Shown here: positions 1 to 8,721 of the stretch, in pieces
Position numbering within the stretch: position 1 is the first letter of the stretch
Layout: each line of letters starts with the position of its first letter
Source of the DNA: Chlamydiota bacterium
GTDB taxonomy: Bacteria > Auribacterota > UBA3054 > B51-G9
DNA length: 21,399 nucleotides
Direction of reading: 5' to 3'
Assembly (NCBI GenBank): GCA_003648225.1
Contig: QMOL01000015.1
Span: 1 to 21,399 of the forward strand
The notes under the pieces: model-generated
What the model was told of the DNA's origin: nothing
Databases searched by the model: none
What the model saw: only the letters and a program-made list of their open reading frames with translations
Made by a program: the position numbers and the translations under genes

Positions 1-2637
1 ATTCATTTTTTTCTATCAATTTTATTTGCTATTTCAATAAATGCTGCCGTTAAAAATACAAGAACTTCTGCAATCTACGATAAAATTTATCTCGCTGTTT
101 GGGCTGCGGAATCAGGAGATACTCTTCTTGTAGCTAAAGGCGTTTACACTAATGACTGGATTCCTATGGACCATAAAAGTCTTAATATCAAGGGAAATTA
201 TGAAGATGATTTTTCTGTTCAGTATCAAATGAATACCGTAGAAACAATTATTAACGCCGGACAGTATTATGCCGCCTGGGCGTCAAGCTGTACTTCTTAT
301 CTTGAATATGTTCATCTCAATGCCGGAGAACATGGATTAATAGCTGTTTCCTCAGTTGTAACAAGTAGAAATTGTTTTATTGAATTTAATACGAACAGTA
401 GTTATGGAGCGGGTATACTTGCTTATAACAGTAGTAAAATAATTCTTAATAATTCACATGTTTGGGATAATACTGTTGATGATATCAATGGCAAAGGAGG
501 TGGTATTTATTTATCCAATAATTGTGAACTTGTAATGATAATACATACTGATTTACTTAGAAATGAAGCAGGAAACGGAGGTGGTATTTACGCCAAAAAT
601 GCAAAGGTGAATATGGAAGTATTTACAAGTATTTACGGGTGTAATGCAATAAACAACGGAGGTGGTGTTTATTTAGAAAATTCAACACTGGAAGTAAATG
701 ATGGAGCACTTGTCGGAGTTGCACATGTTGCTGTTACTAATACAGCTGAAAATGGAGACGGCGGCGGAATTTATGCCTTAAATTCTATTGTAACATTTGA
801 TAATGAAGCAGCAACATTAGATAATATTGCTCATAATAACGGTGGCTCAATTTATGTCAGTAATAGTACATTAACAGTTAAAAATGATTCAAAAATAGGC
901 GCTACTTCGATTGAAACAGGTAACGGTAAAGCGGGAAATAACGGCGGCGGAATTTATGCTATCAATTCAACAATCATTTTTACAAATAATGCAACGTTAA
1001 TTCGCGGTCAAGCCGAAAATAGTGGAGGAGGATTGTATGCTAATAAATGTAACGTATATTTTTATAGTTCTGTTGTCGGTGACTCAAATTATGCCAAAAA
1101 TCTTGGCGGTGGAATTTATATTTACAATGGAAAAGCATTTTTTAATAATACAATATTTAAAAATAATATAGCTAATGGTAGCGGCGGAGCTTTGAGACTG
1201 TATTACAGAGCATATAGCGAAATTAATGATTGTATATTTGAAGAAAATTCATCAGGAAATGATGGAGGCGGATTAGCAATGTCAGGAATGAGTACCGCAA
1301 TTGTTTACAGAAGTGATTTTTATTATAACGAAGCCAATGATGACGGCGGGGGAATATATTTAGGTAACAACAGTTACCTGAATATAGAAAAATTTAAAAT
1401 AAATAACAATTTAGCAGATAAGGAAGTGGCGGATTTCGGTTATGGAGGTGCAATATGCCTGTTTGATTCAAAAGCAGATTTGATTGCAGGCAATTTTTAT
1501 AGTTATATTCTTACAAATAAAGCAGAAAAAGGCGGGGGGGTTTATGTAGGAAATAATAGTGCTCTTACTTGTATCCCATCATCCGGCGGAATGATAATTA
1601 CAGAGCATAATACTTTGAAAATTGTTTATAACAATGCAACAAGCGACGGTGGCGGGATGTATGTCCAGGGAAATTCTTCGGTTGTAACAAGCGGAAAGGT
1701 TTATTTTACAAATAACGGGGCCGAAAACGGCGGAGCGGCGTATGCATGTGATAATTCATCTTTTAAAATGTTTAATATCGGATGTCTAAATCGACCGAAA
1801 ATATCTCAAAACGGCTCTCTAGTTAATGGTGGCGGAATTATGCTGTCTAATTCCTCTGAATTTGTAGGGCAAAATTGCAGAATCACAGAAAATATCGCAC
1901 GGAACAACGGCGGTGGAATTTATTCACATTCAAGTACAGCAATTGTGTCATCGGTTTATGACGCATCAGCATATTTATCACCACAGTGTGAATTAAATAA
2001 TAATATAGCGCTAAAAGTAGGAGGGGCTGTTTATGGAGTGGCTAACTCTTACTTTGAACTCAATGGAGCCGGATTAACTAATAATATAGCGTTAGTTTAT
2101 GCCGGTGCAATTGAATCATATAGCAGTAAAATGAATATTTACAACACTTTAATTATTAACAATAAAGCACCAATTTGTGGAAGTATTGCTTCATTAAAAA
2201 GCAGCAGTGTAGGATTATATTTCAGTACTATTGCTAATAACGGCACAAATGTTTTTGATACCGGATCCGCGTTTATTGCCGGTTCTATAACACTTACAAA
2301 TTGCATTGTTTATAATAATATTGAAAATAATTTCACCGGTGCAGGAACAAAAAATATTGGATATTCAGACATTGAAGGCGGATTCACCGGTGCCGGAAAT
2401 ATAAATGCTAATCCCGAATTTAATAGCGATTATTCTCTTATAGAATCATCACCGTGTGTTGATACGGGGTTGGATATTGGAATAACTTATGACTGTGTTG
2501 GAAATATCCGCCCCTATGGTGCAAATGTTGACATGGGAGCTTATGAATTTGTACCCGAACCCGGTTTTTATTTATTATTTATCATTTTTCAATTGTTATT
2601 TATTAATTATTGCAAAAAAAAGCGCTTTTTGATATAA
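1..2637 (+). CDS. Secreted right-handed beta-helix repeat protein with PEP-CTERM sorting tail (5' partial)
   Basis: The frame is open from base 1, so the true start lies upstream; the first in-frame ATG (166) is internal. The first codons encode a hydrophobic stretch ending in SINA, which reads as the end of a signal peptide. The stretch after it, with DTLLVAKGVYT, is typical of pectin-lyase-like parallel beta-helix proteins. About 20 copies of a GGGIY-x-x-NS type repeat follow, each roughly 25-50 residues, rich in Asn, Gly and Ser, one coil edge per copy. They resemble the GG[A/G]I repeats of Chlamydia Pmp proteins. The C-terminus has VPEPG, a hydrophobic segment and a basic CKKKR cluster, the layout of a PEP-CTERM signal cut by an exosortase. 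I infer a cell-surface or matrix protein in a diderm. No catalytic residues can be assigned. The gene is separated from ptsI by 95 bp. Visible length is 878 residues. Confidence 0.88.
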   Translation: MHFFLSILFAISINAAVKNTRTSAIYDKIYLAVWAAESGDTLLVAKGVYTNDWIPMDHKSLNIKGNYEDDFSVQYQMNTVETIINAGQYYAAWASSCTSYLEYVHLNAGEHGLIAVSSVVTSRNCFIEFNTNSSYGAGILAYNSSKIILNNSHVWDNTVDDINGKGGGIYLSNNCELVMIIHTDLLRNEAGNGGGIYAKNAKVNMEVFTSIYGCNAINNGGGVYLENSTLEVNDGALVGVAHVAVTNTAENGDGGGIYALNSIVTFDNEAATLDNIAHNNGGSIYVSNSTLTVKNDSKIGATSIETGNGKAGNNGGGIYAINSTIIFTNNATLIRGQAENSGGGLYANKCNVYFYSSVVGDSNYAKNLGGGIYIYNGKAFFNNTIFKNNIANGSGGALRLYYRAYSEINDCIFEENSSGNDGGGLAMSGMSTAIVYRSDFYYNEANDDGGGIYLGNNSYLNIEKFKINNNLADKEVADFGYGGAICLFDSKADLIAGNFYSYILTNKAEKGGGVYVGNNSALTCIPSSGGMIITEHNTLKIVYNNATSDGGGMYVQGNSSVVTSGKVYFTNNGAENGGAAYACDNSSFKMFNIGCLNRPKISQNGSLVNGGGIMLSNSSEFVGQNCRITENIARNNGGGIYSHSSTAIVSSVYDASAYLSPQCELNNNIALKVGGAVYGVANSYFELNGAGLTNNIALVYAGAIESYSSKMNIYNTLIINNKAPICGSIASLKSSSVGLYFSTIANNGTNVFDTGSAFIAGSITLTNCIVYNNIENNFTGAGTKNIGYSDIEGGFTGAGNINANPEFNSDYSLIESSPCVDTGLDIGITYDCVGNIRPYGANVDMGAYEFVPEPGFYLLFIIFQLLFINYCKKKRFLI

Positions 2638-2732
2638 TAACCCTTCTTTACTAATAATTAAAGTTAATTGAAATAGTTGATTTTATCAAGAATTATATCA
2701 GCATATTTCTTACTCTTACTCTTATTGCGAAC

Positions 2733-4553
2733 GTGCAAAAACAACGACAAATAAAAGCTATTGGAACTTCTGAAGGTATTGTAATTGGCAAGGCGTATAT
2801 TTTTAGCCCAATTGCCGGCGAATGCTTTGGCGTACAGAAAATCAAAATTTTAAAAAAACAGATTAATAATGAAATAAAACGATTTGAAAAAGCTCTGAAT
2901 AAGACACGGGATGAAATCGAAGCTGTTAGAAATGAAGCGGCAAAAAAAGCCGGGCTTAAACACGCTCAGATTTTTGATGCACATCTGCTGATTCTTGAAG
3001 ACAAGGTTTTTATTAGCCAGATTAAAGAATTGATCGCTAAAAAACATCAGAATGCAGCTGCCGCGTTTTGCTCTGTTGCAGGTAAATATTTAAAATCTTT
3101 TGAAGGAATCTCCGATAAGTATTTTCGCGAAAGGACAGCGGATGTTAAAGATGTTTTTCATCGTGTGCTTCACAATTTAACCGGTCAGACGAGAAAATCA
3201 CTTTCCGAGCTCAAAAAAGATGTAATTGTAATCGCGCATGATCTTTCGCCATCTGAAACCGCTACAATGCACAAGGAACGTGTAATAGGATTGATCACGG
3301 AAGCCGGAGGACCGACTTCTCATACCGCAATTATGGCTCGCGCAATGGAAATCCCGGCAGTTACCGGTGCATACAAAATAACAGAAATAATCCACGAAAA
3401 TGATTTGTTGATTGTTGATGGTTCGGAAGGAATTATTATTATTAATCCTTCTGAAAAGCAAATTGATGAATATAAAATTAAACAACAAATTGCTTTCGAA
3501 AGAAAAGCACGACTGCTTACCGCGAAAGACGAACCGGCAGTAACAGTTGATGAACACAGAATCTCTCTCCTTGCAAATATTGAAATTCCGGAAGAGGCGG
3601 AGCACGCGATTAATCAGGGAGCGGAAGGCATAGGTTTATACAGGACGGAATTTTTCTTTATGAATAGAAATGATTTGCCGACCGAAGATGAGCAATACGA
3701 AGCTTATGCTCATGTTGCGCGTGTCTGCGGGGAAAAACCGGTTGTCATTCGTACACTTGACCTTGGCGGTGATAAATTCGCTTCAGCGTTGAATATTCCT
3801 AAAGAAATGAACCCGTTTATGGGATGGCGCGCAATAAGAATGTGCCTGGAAAGAACAGATATTTTTAAAACTCAATTACGCGCTATCCTTCGTGCGAGTA
3901 AAATTGGAAATGTCCGTATTATGTTTCCTATGATTGCTACTGTTCAGGAAGTTCGTGCCGCCAAAAAAATAATTGAAGAAGCTAAAGATGAATTGAGAAA
4001 GAATGGAATATCTTTTAATGAAAATATTCAAATAGGCGTGATGATTGAAATTCCTTCAGCGGTAATGATTGCAGATATTCTTGCAGAAGAAACAGATTTT
4101 TTCTCTATTGGCACAAATGATTTAATTCAATATTGTCTTGCAATTGACCGCGTAAACGAAAAAACCGCGCATATGTACGACCCGCTAAACATATCAATAA
4201 TTCGTATGATAAAAATTATAATTGATGTGGCGCATAATATCTCTTACACAGATGAAAATTATAATAAAAAAATTAAATATCCTTTTGCGTGGAATAACAA
4301 TCATAAACCTATAAAAGTTTGTGTGTGCGGTGAAATAGCATCAGAGCCTCTTTTGGCATATCTGTTGCTTGGACTTGGTATAGACGAATTAAGCACCGCA
4401 GCAATCTCAATCCCTCAAAACAAACAACTTTTACGCGCATCGTCTTATAAAACAGCAGTAAAAACATCAATTGAAGCTTTGAAAATACACAACTCAGATG
4501 ATATTAAAAATTTACTTATCAAACAAATTTTTAATCTAAATCTTGAAAAATAA
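2733..4553 (+). CDS. ptsI: Phosphoenolpyruvate-protein phosphotransferase (PTS enzyme I)
   Basis: Enzyme I takes phosphate from phosphoenolpyruvate and passes it to HPr, the first step of the phosphotransferase system in the cytoplasm. The N-terminal HPr-binding and swivel part carries the phosphorylated histidine in GGPTSHTA (His197, equivalent to E. coli His189). The C-terminal PEP-binding barrel has GLYRTEFFFM (Arg304), TLDLGGDKF, IEIPSAV, SIGTNDLIQY and the active-site cysteine in VCGEIA (Cys532). At 606 residues it is longer than the usual 570-580. The extra length lies mainly at residues 502-525, just before the cysteine motif. The GTG at 2733 is chosen because the protein then begins directly with the conserved KAIGTSEGIVIGKA block, and no ATG exists between it and the upstream stop. 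No Shine-Dalgarno is visible. No HPr or enzyme II gene is nearby, so the role could be transport or only regulation. Confidence 0.96.
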   Translation: MQKQRQIKAIGTSEGIVIGKAYIFSPIAGECFGVQKIKILKKQINNEIKRFEKALNKTRDEIEAVRNEAAKKAGLKHAQIFDAHLLILEDKVFISQIKELIAKKHQNAAAAFCSVAGKYLKSFEGISDKYFRERTADVKDVFHRVLHNLTGQTRKSLSELKKDVIVIAHDLSPSETATMHKERVIGLITEAGGPTSHTAIMARAMEIPAVTGAYKITEIIHENDLLIVDGSEGIIIINPSEKQIDEYKIKQQIAFERKARLLTAKDEPAVTVDEHRISLLANIEIPEEAEHAINQGAEGIGLYRTEFFFMNRNDLPTEDEQYEAYAHVARVCGEKPVVIRTLDLGGDKFASALNIPKEMNPFMGWRAIRMCLERTDIFKTQLRAILRASKIGNVRIMFPMIATVQEVRAAKKIIEEAKDELRKNGISFNENIQIGVMIEIPSAVMIADILAEETDFFSIGTNDLIQYCLAIDRVNEKTAHMYDPLNISIIRMIKIIIDVAHNISYTDENYNKKIKYPFAWNNNHKPIKVCVCGEIASEPLLAYLLLGLGIDELSTAAISIPQNKQLLRASSYKTAVKTSIEALKIHNSDDIKNLLIKQIFNLNLEK

Positions 4554-4622
4554 CAACATTTAATTATGGGAGTTATGTTTCTATTTTCTAATCCTAAAAT
4601 CATTCAATCCTAAATTTATCCC

Positions 4623-7073
4623 ATGCCCGAATCTAAATATAATCATCTTGAAATAGAGCCCAAATGGCAGAAAATCTGGCTCAAAAAAAAATCTTTCGCA
4701 GCAATTGATAATGACAAAAATAAAAAACCCGTCTATGTTCTTGATATGTTCCCTTATCCGTCAGGCGCGGGATTGCATGTCGGCCATCCGGAAGGCTATA
4801 CTGCAACCGATATTTTTTGTCGATTCCTCAGAATGAATGAATACAACGTCTTACATCCAATGGGATGGGATGCCTTCGGTTTACCTGCGGAAAATTACGC
4901 GATTGAAACAGGAACCCAACCCCGCGTTTCTACCGATAAAAATATTGCTCGTTTTAAAGAACAAATTCAGTCGCTGGGTTTTTCTTATGACTGGGACAGA
5001 GAAATTGATACTACTGATCCGGAATATTTTAAATGGACACAATGGATCTTTCTTCAACTTTTTAAGAAAGGGCTGGCTTATGAAGCTAAAATCCCGGTGA
5101 ATTGGTGCCCGGAACTAAAAACTGTTCTAGCAAATGAAGAAGTTATTGACGGAAAATCCGAACGCGGAGGACATCCGGTTGTAAAAATGCCAATGAGGCA
5201 ATGGATGCTCAAAATCACCGCCTATGCTGAAGAACTGTTAAACGATTTAAAACTCGTTGAATGGTCAGAGCCAATTAAACTTATGCAGCGAAACTGGATT
5301 GGAAAATCTACAGGAGCAGATGTTAATTTCAGTGTTCAGAAGACAAAGGATAGAGAACCAAAGACAGATTACGGACAACAAATCACAGACCGTAATCTTA
5401 ATATCCAAGTTTACACAACTCGTCCGGACACTCTTTTTGGTGCTACTTACATGGTTCTTGCTCCTGAACATCCTCTGGTAGAAAAAATTACAACGGAAAA
5501 TCAAAAAACCGCTGTTAAAAATTATCAGAAAGCCGCTTCGCATAAATCCGATCTCGAAAGAACTGAACTCACAAAGGATAAAACCGGTGTTTTTACAGGC
5601 GCTTACGCTATTAATCCTGTTAATCAAAAAGAAATCCCAATCTGGATATCAGATTATGTTCTGATGAGTTACGGTACCGGCGCGATTATGTCGGTACCGG
5701 CACACGACCAACGGGACTATGAATTCGCGAAAAAGTTTGATTTACCGATAATTCAGGTTATTTCAGGAGGCGATATTGAAAAAGAAGCCCATGAAGGCGA
5801 CGGCGAACTTATCAATTCCGGATTTCTGAACGGTCTTCGTGTTAAAGATTCTAAAAAGAAAATGACCGATTGGCTTGAAGAGAAAAAACTCGGAAAATAT
5901 GCCGTCAATTATAAACTTCATGACTGGGTCTTTTCGCGACAAAGATATTGGGGAGAACCTATCCCGATTATTCATTGCGATAAGTGCGGACAAGTGCCCG
6001 TTCCCGAGGATCAGCTTCCCGTTACTTTACCTGAAGTTGAAAAATATGAGCCGACAGGAACAGGAGAATCTCCCCTCGCTAATATTGAGGAATGGGTGAA
6101 TACAATTTGCCCGAAATGCGGCGCAGCAGCTAAAAGAGAGACTAACACTATGCCGCAATGGGCCGGCTCAAGCTGGTATTATCTTCGTTACGCGGACCCG
6201 CACAACGATGAAAAATTAATTGACCCCGAAAAAGAAAAATACTGGCTGCCGGTGGATATTTATGTCGGTGGCGCTGAACACGCGGTACTCCATCTTTTAT
6301 ACGCTAGATTTTGGCACAAAGTTCTTTATGATATCGGCGTTGTTTCTTCAAAAGAACCTTTTATAAAATTGCATAATCAGGGAATGATTCTTGGTGAAGA
6401 CGGCGAAAAAATGAGCAAATCTCGCGGAAATGTTATTAATCCGGATGATGTAGTTAAAGAGTACGGTGCTGATTCCCTCAGACTTTATGAAATGTTTATG
6501 GGACCGCTTGAACAGCAGAAACCATGGAATACTCACGGAGTGGAAGGAGTTTACAGATTTTTACAAAAAGTATGGCGATTATCTCAACGTGACCTTGTAG
6601 AAAGTCAGGATGAAAATGTAGAAAAAGCACGTCACAAAATGATTAAAAAAGTTACCGGAGATGTTAAAAATTTCCGCTTCAATACCGCAATCAGCGCGAT
6701 GATGATTTTTACTAACGAAGCACAAAGTAAATCGGCAACGCGGAATGATATTGAAGCGTTACTTAAATGTCTTTCACCTTTCGCGCCTCATCTCGCGGAA
6801 GAAATCTGGCAGAATATCGGTAACGAAACCCTGATTTGTCAGGAAAAATGGCCAACTTATGATGAAGCAAAAACCATTGACAGTACAATTCAGTTCATTG
6901 TTCAGGTAAATGGAAAACTCCGGGCAAAACTCGCGGCGGAACTTAATGCCGATAAAGACAAACTTTTAGCGGAAGCGAAAACTGATCCTCAAGTATTAAA
7001 ATGGCTTGAAGGAAAAACGATTATCAAAGAAATCTTTGTTCCGAATAGATTAATAAATTTTGTCGTAAAATAA
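4623..7073 (+). CDS. leuS: Leucyl-tRNA synthetase
   Basis: This class I synthetase charges tRNA-Leu with leucine. The class I HIGH motif reads HVGH (residues 52-55), in MFPYPSGAGLHVGHPEGY. The KMSKS motif is intact at 596-600. The CP1 editing domain is present, with its threonine-rich TTRPDTLFGATY block from about residue 265 and a later GTGAIMSVPAHDQRDYEF block. A zinc-ribbon-like CDKCG...CPKCG segment precedes WAGSSWYYLRY. The anticodon-binding region and a C-terminal domain (QVNGKLRAKL) finish the protein. Length (816) is normal. The odd point is residues 240-258 between the conserved IGKSTGADVNFSV and VYTTRPD. A charged peptide of about 16-19 extra residues replaces a usual short turn, and it is encoded by a palindrome-containing stretch described separately. 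No Shine-Dalgarno precedes the ATG. Confidence 0.97.
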   Translation: MPESKYNHLEIEPKWQKIWLKKKSFAAIDNDKNKKPVYVLDMFPYPSGAGLHVGHPEGYTATDIFCRFLRMNEYNVLHPMGWDAFGLPAENYAIETGTQPRVSTDKNIARFKEQIQSLGFSYDWDREIDTTDPEYFKWTQWIFLQLFKKGLAYEAKIPVNWCPELKTVLANEEVIDGKSERGGHPVVKMPMRQWMLKITAYAEELLNDLKLVEWSEPIKLMQRNWIGKSTGADVNFSVQKTKDREPKTDYGQQITDRNLNIQVYTTRPDTLFGATYMVLAPEHPLVEKITTENQKTAVKNYQKAASHKSDLERTELTKDKTGVFTGAYAINPVNQKEIPIWISDYVLMSYGTGAIMSVPAHDQRDYEFAKKFDLPIIQVISGGDIEKEAHEGDGELINSGFLNGLRVKDSKKKMTDWLEEKKLGKYAVNYKLHDWVFSRQRYWGEPIPIIHCDKCGQVPVPEDQLPVTLPEVEKYEPTGTGESPLANIEEWVNTICPKCGAAAKRETNTMPQWAGSSWYYLRYADPHNDEKLIDPEKEKYWLPVDIYVGGAEHAVLHLLYARFWHKVLYDIGVVSSKEPFIKLHNQGMILGEDGEKMSKSRGNVINPDDVVKEYGADSLRLYEMFMGPLEQQKPWNTHGVEGVYRFLQKVWRLSQRDLVESQDENVEKARHKMIKKVTGDVKNFRFNTAISAMMIFTNEAQSKSATRNDIEALLKCLSPFAPHLAEEIWQNIGNETLICQEKWPTYDEAKTIDSTIQFIVQVNGKLRAKLAAELNADKDKLLAEAKTDPQVLKWLEGKTIIKEIFVPNRLINFVVK
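5366..5398. repeat. Inverted repeat inside leuS encoding an extra peptide
   Basis: AGATTACGG (5366-5374) and CCGTAATCT (5390-5398) are perfect 9-bp arms around a 15-nt loop. They lie within a stretch (about 5340-5395) of CAGA/ACAGAC-like composition that codes in frame for residues 240-258 of LeuRS, where the family normally has only a short linker. This looks like an in-frame insertion of a small palindromic element. The arms are seen directly; the insertion reading is inferred from recalled LeuRS sequences. Confidence 0.6.
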
Positions 7074-7074
7074 T

Positions 7075-7116
7075 TTGACTTTGCACAGAAACTGTGCTAT
7101 AATATAACTGTGCAAA
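7075..7116 (+). promoter_or_regulatory. Promoter with overlapping operator repeats for toxin-antitoxin operon 1
   Basis: TTGACT (7075-7080) and TATAAT (7098-7103) are separated by exactly 17 bp, a near-consensus sigma-70 promoter starting right at the leuS stop codon. Repeats cover it. TTTGCACAG (7080-7088) is the reverse complement of CTGTGCAAA (7108-7116). A third half-site CTGTGC (7092-7097) abuts the -10 and forms a 6-bp hairpin with GCACAG. AACTGTGC occurs as a direct repeat at 7090 and 7106, a 16-bp offset. Such half-sites over the -10 are what ribbon-helix-helix antitoxins bind for autoregulation, so I infer an operator for the next gene product. Confidence 0.8.
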
Positions 7117-7152
7117 ATACAAAACGATTATTTGAATTTATGGAGAAATGTT

Positions 7153-7395
7153 ATGACTACTAATATTACTGTTCGTGTTGATGCCGAAATAGCCCGACAA
7201 GCGAAAATTATTGCCGCGCAAAAAGGTACTTCTCTTTCCGCAATGGTGGGAAAATGGTTATCTACACTTTCTAATCGCACATCTGAATATGAAAAAGCGC
7301 GAAAAAGACATGAAAAGCTGATGGAAAAAGGATTAAATTTGGGAGTTTATGGAAAACCGACATGGACAAGGGAGGAACTTCATGAAAGGAGGTGA
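7153..7395 (+). CDS. Ribbon-helix-helix (CopG/Arc-type) antitoxin
   Basis: This is a small DNA-binding antitoxin, 80 residues. The N-terminus TNITVRVDAEIA is the DNA-reading beta strand leading into helix A, and GTSLSAMVGKWL (residues 25-36) gives the turn and helix B of the MetJ/Arc fold. The charged C-terminal tail (about 45-80), including KPTWTREELHERR, would bind and neutralise the toxin. I chose ATG 7153 because GGAGA (7142-7146) sits 6 nt before it; a TTG at 7132 is in frame but has no such site. The reading frame overlaps the PIN gene by 14 bp, so the two are translationally coupled. It is probably autoregulated at the operator repeats over its promoter. Its closest pairing is VapB-like; the exact subfamily is not determined. 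Confidence 0.85.
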   Translation: MTTNITVRVDAEIARQAKIIAAQKGTSLSAMVGKWLSTLSNRTSEYEKARKRHEKLMEKGLNLGVYGKPTWTREELHERR

Positions 7396-7810
7396 ATTTC
7401 TTGATACAAATATTCACATTTACTCAATTGACACAGCATCTCTACCTAAAAAAAAAGTGGCGATACAATTAGTTGATCGTATTTTTTGTGAACAAACCGG
7501 GACTATAAGTATTCAGGTTTTCTGTGAATTTTTTTGGGTTACAACTCGTAAAATTAAAAATCCACTTTCATCTGATAAAGCAAACTCTATTATAAAAAAT
7601 CTTTCAACATGGAATGTTCATTTACCAAATTATGAAAATATTGAAAATGCAATAAAACTCGTTTCAAAATATAAATTATCGTTCTGGGATGCTATGATTC
7701 TTGAAAGCGCGATTGCGATGAATTGTCATACTCTCTGGTCAGAAGATTTACATAACGGAGCTGTTTATGACGGCGTTCACATTCGTAATCCATTTAATCC
7801 GATTCATTAA
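7382..7810 (+). CDS. PIN-domain toxin (VapC-like ribonuclease)
   Basis: PIN toxins are Mg-dependent RNases that cleave tRNA or other RNAs when their antitoxin is lost. From ATG 7382 the protein has 142 residues and starts with the expected FLDTNIHIY. The acidic active-site set is present: Asp8 (LDTN), Glu49 (QVFCEFF), Asp103 (FWDAMI) and Asp122 (WSEDLHNG). This start is supported by GGAGGA (7371-7376) 5 nt upstream and by the usual PIN N-terminus; an earlier in-frame ATG at 7349 would add an unrelated tail. It overlaps the ribbon-helix-helix antitoxin gene by 14 bp, which makes the pairing secure. All catalytic residues are kept, so the toxin should be active. It sits between leuS and rph as a self-contained cassette. 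Confidence 0.88.
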   Translation: MKGGEFLDTNIHIYSIDTASLPKKKVAIQLVDRIFCEQTGTISIQVFCEFFWVTTRKIKNPLSSDKANSIIKNLSTWNVHLPNYENIENAIKLVSKYKLSFWDAMILESAIAMNCHTLWSEDLHNGAVYDGVHIRNPFNPIH

Positions 7811-7873
7811 TCCAACAATCCGAACTAAATATTCAATAATCAACAAGAAATGTTCAATTTTCAAGTAAAATCT

Positions 7874-7900
7874 ATTAATCCATTAATCCATTAATCCATT
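7874..7900. repeat. Short tandem repeat ATTAATCC
   Basis: Three perfect copies of the 8-mer ATTAATCC (7874-7897) plus a partial ATT lie between the PIN toxin and rph. A related ATTAATCC occurs at the toxin stop codon (about 7806-7813). This probably reflects slippage; I see no function. Confidence 0.7.
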
Positions 7901-7915
7901 ATAATTCCCCTTAAA

Positions 7916-8680
7916 ATGCCACAAATAAAAAATTTAAAAGACCTTGAAATAGATCTCGCAAGAAATGACGGCAGACAGAATAACCAGCTTCGCGAAATTA
8001 AAATTATTCCTAATTACATCAAAAACGCGACCGGAAGCGTTTTAATTGAAGCGGGAAACACACGCGTTGTCTGCGTTGTTTCAATCGAAAACAAAATCCC
8101 AAGATGGATGATCCAGCAGGGTATCAGAAAACAAGGATGGATTACCGCCGAATATAATATGCTGCCTTATGCCGGCGGACAGAGAAAAATGCGCGAATCC
8201 ACAGCAGGAAAAGTGTCCGGCAGAACTCAGGAAATTCAACGCCTTATCGGAAGATCATTCCGCGCGGTGGTTGATCTCAAAGCTCTCGGCGAACGCACTA
8301 TCTGGATTGATTGCGATGTTCTTGAAGCTGACGGCGGAACAAGAACAGCATCGATTACGGGTGCTTATGTTGCGTTATCATTAGCTATAAAAAAATTACA
8401 AAAGAAAAATATTATTAAAGGTAATCCGCTTAAACAGCAAGTTGCGGCGATTTCAGTTGGGATTGTTGACGGAAAAGCTTTGCTGGATTTAGATTATAGC
8501 GAAGATTTTGCGGCTGAAGTTGATTTTAATGTTGTTATGACAGATGCCGGCGAATTCATTGAAATACAAGGTACCGCGGAAGAAAAACCTTTCTCCGGTG
8601 ACCAACTTTCCGAAATGCTGGAATTAGCGAAAAAGGGATGTAAAGAAATCTTTGAACTGCAGAAAAAAGCGGTAAAATAA
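7916..8680 (+). CDS. rph: Ribonuclease PH
   Basis: RNase PH is a phosphate-dependent 3'-5' exoribonuclease that trims the 3' ends of tRNA precursors and other RNAs. It acts as a ring-shaped hexamer in the cytoplasm. The 254-residue protein has NDGRQNNQLREIKI near the start, then RTQEIQRLIGRSFR (Arg103 is the expected phosphate-contact region). The phosphate-binding GGTRTASITGAY follows from residue 140. The metal/catalytic segment VGIVDGKALLDLDYSEDFAAEVD holds Asp185 and Asp191. The N-terminus is about 15 residues longer than in E. coli, because the DGR motif is at 18-20. No Shine-Dalgarno precedes the ATG at 7916. In many genomes rph is next to rdgB; here rdgB lies 7.3 kb downstream, past two accessory insertions. 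Confidence 0.96.
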   Translation: MPQIKNLKDLEIDLARNDGRQNNQLREIKIIPNYIKNATGSVLIEAGNTRVVCVVSIENKIPRWMIQQGIRKQGWITAEYNMLPYAGGQRKMRESTAGKVSGRTQEIQRLIGRSFRAVVDLKALGERTIWIDCDVLEADGGTRTASITGAYVALSLAIKKLQKKNIIKGNPLKQQVAAISVGIVDGKALLDLDYSEDFAAEVDFNVVMTDAGEFIEIQGTAEEKPFSGDQLSEMLELAKKGCKEIFELQKKAVK

Positions 8681-8721
8681 AATTTAAACACTAATTACAC
8701 AAACCAAAATCTGAACAACGG

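Noticed and set aside
166..168. ATG 166 as the true start of the beta-helix protein
   Set aside because: The frame is open to base 1 and encodes the end of a signal peptide upstream, so the gene is cut by the window edge.
2617..2630. AAAAAGCGCTTTTT palindrome near the end of the beta-helix gene as a terminator
   Set aside because: It is inside the coding sequence, has no loop and only four GC bases, and codes the basic C-terminal cluster.
3198..3605. 135-residue antisense frame within ptsI
   Set aside because: Opposite the conserved phosphohistidine domain; no family features.
7132..7152. TTG at 7132 as the antitoxin start
   Set aside because: GGAGA is placed correctly for ATG 7153, and the ribbon-helix-helix fold starts directly after it.
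7349..7381. ATG at 7349 as the PIN toxin start
   Set aside because: ATG 7382 has a strong GGAGGA at 5 nt and gives the standard short PIN N-terminus.
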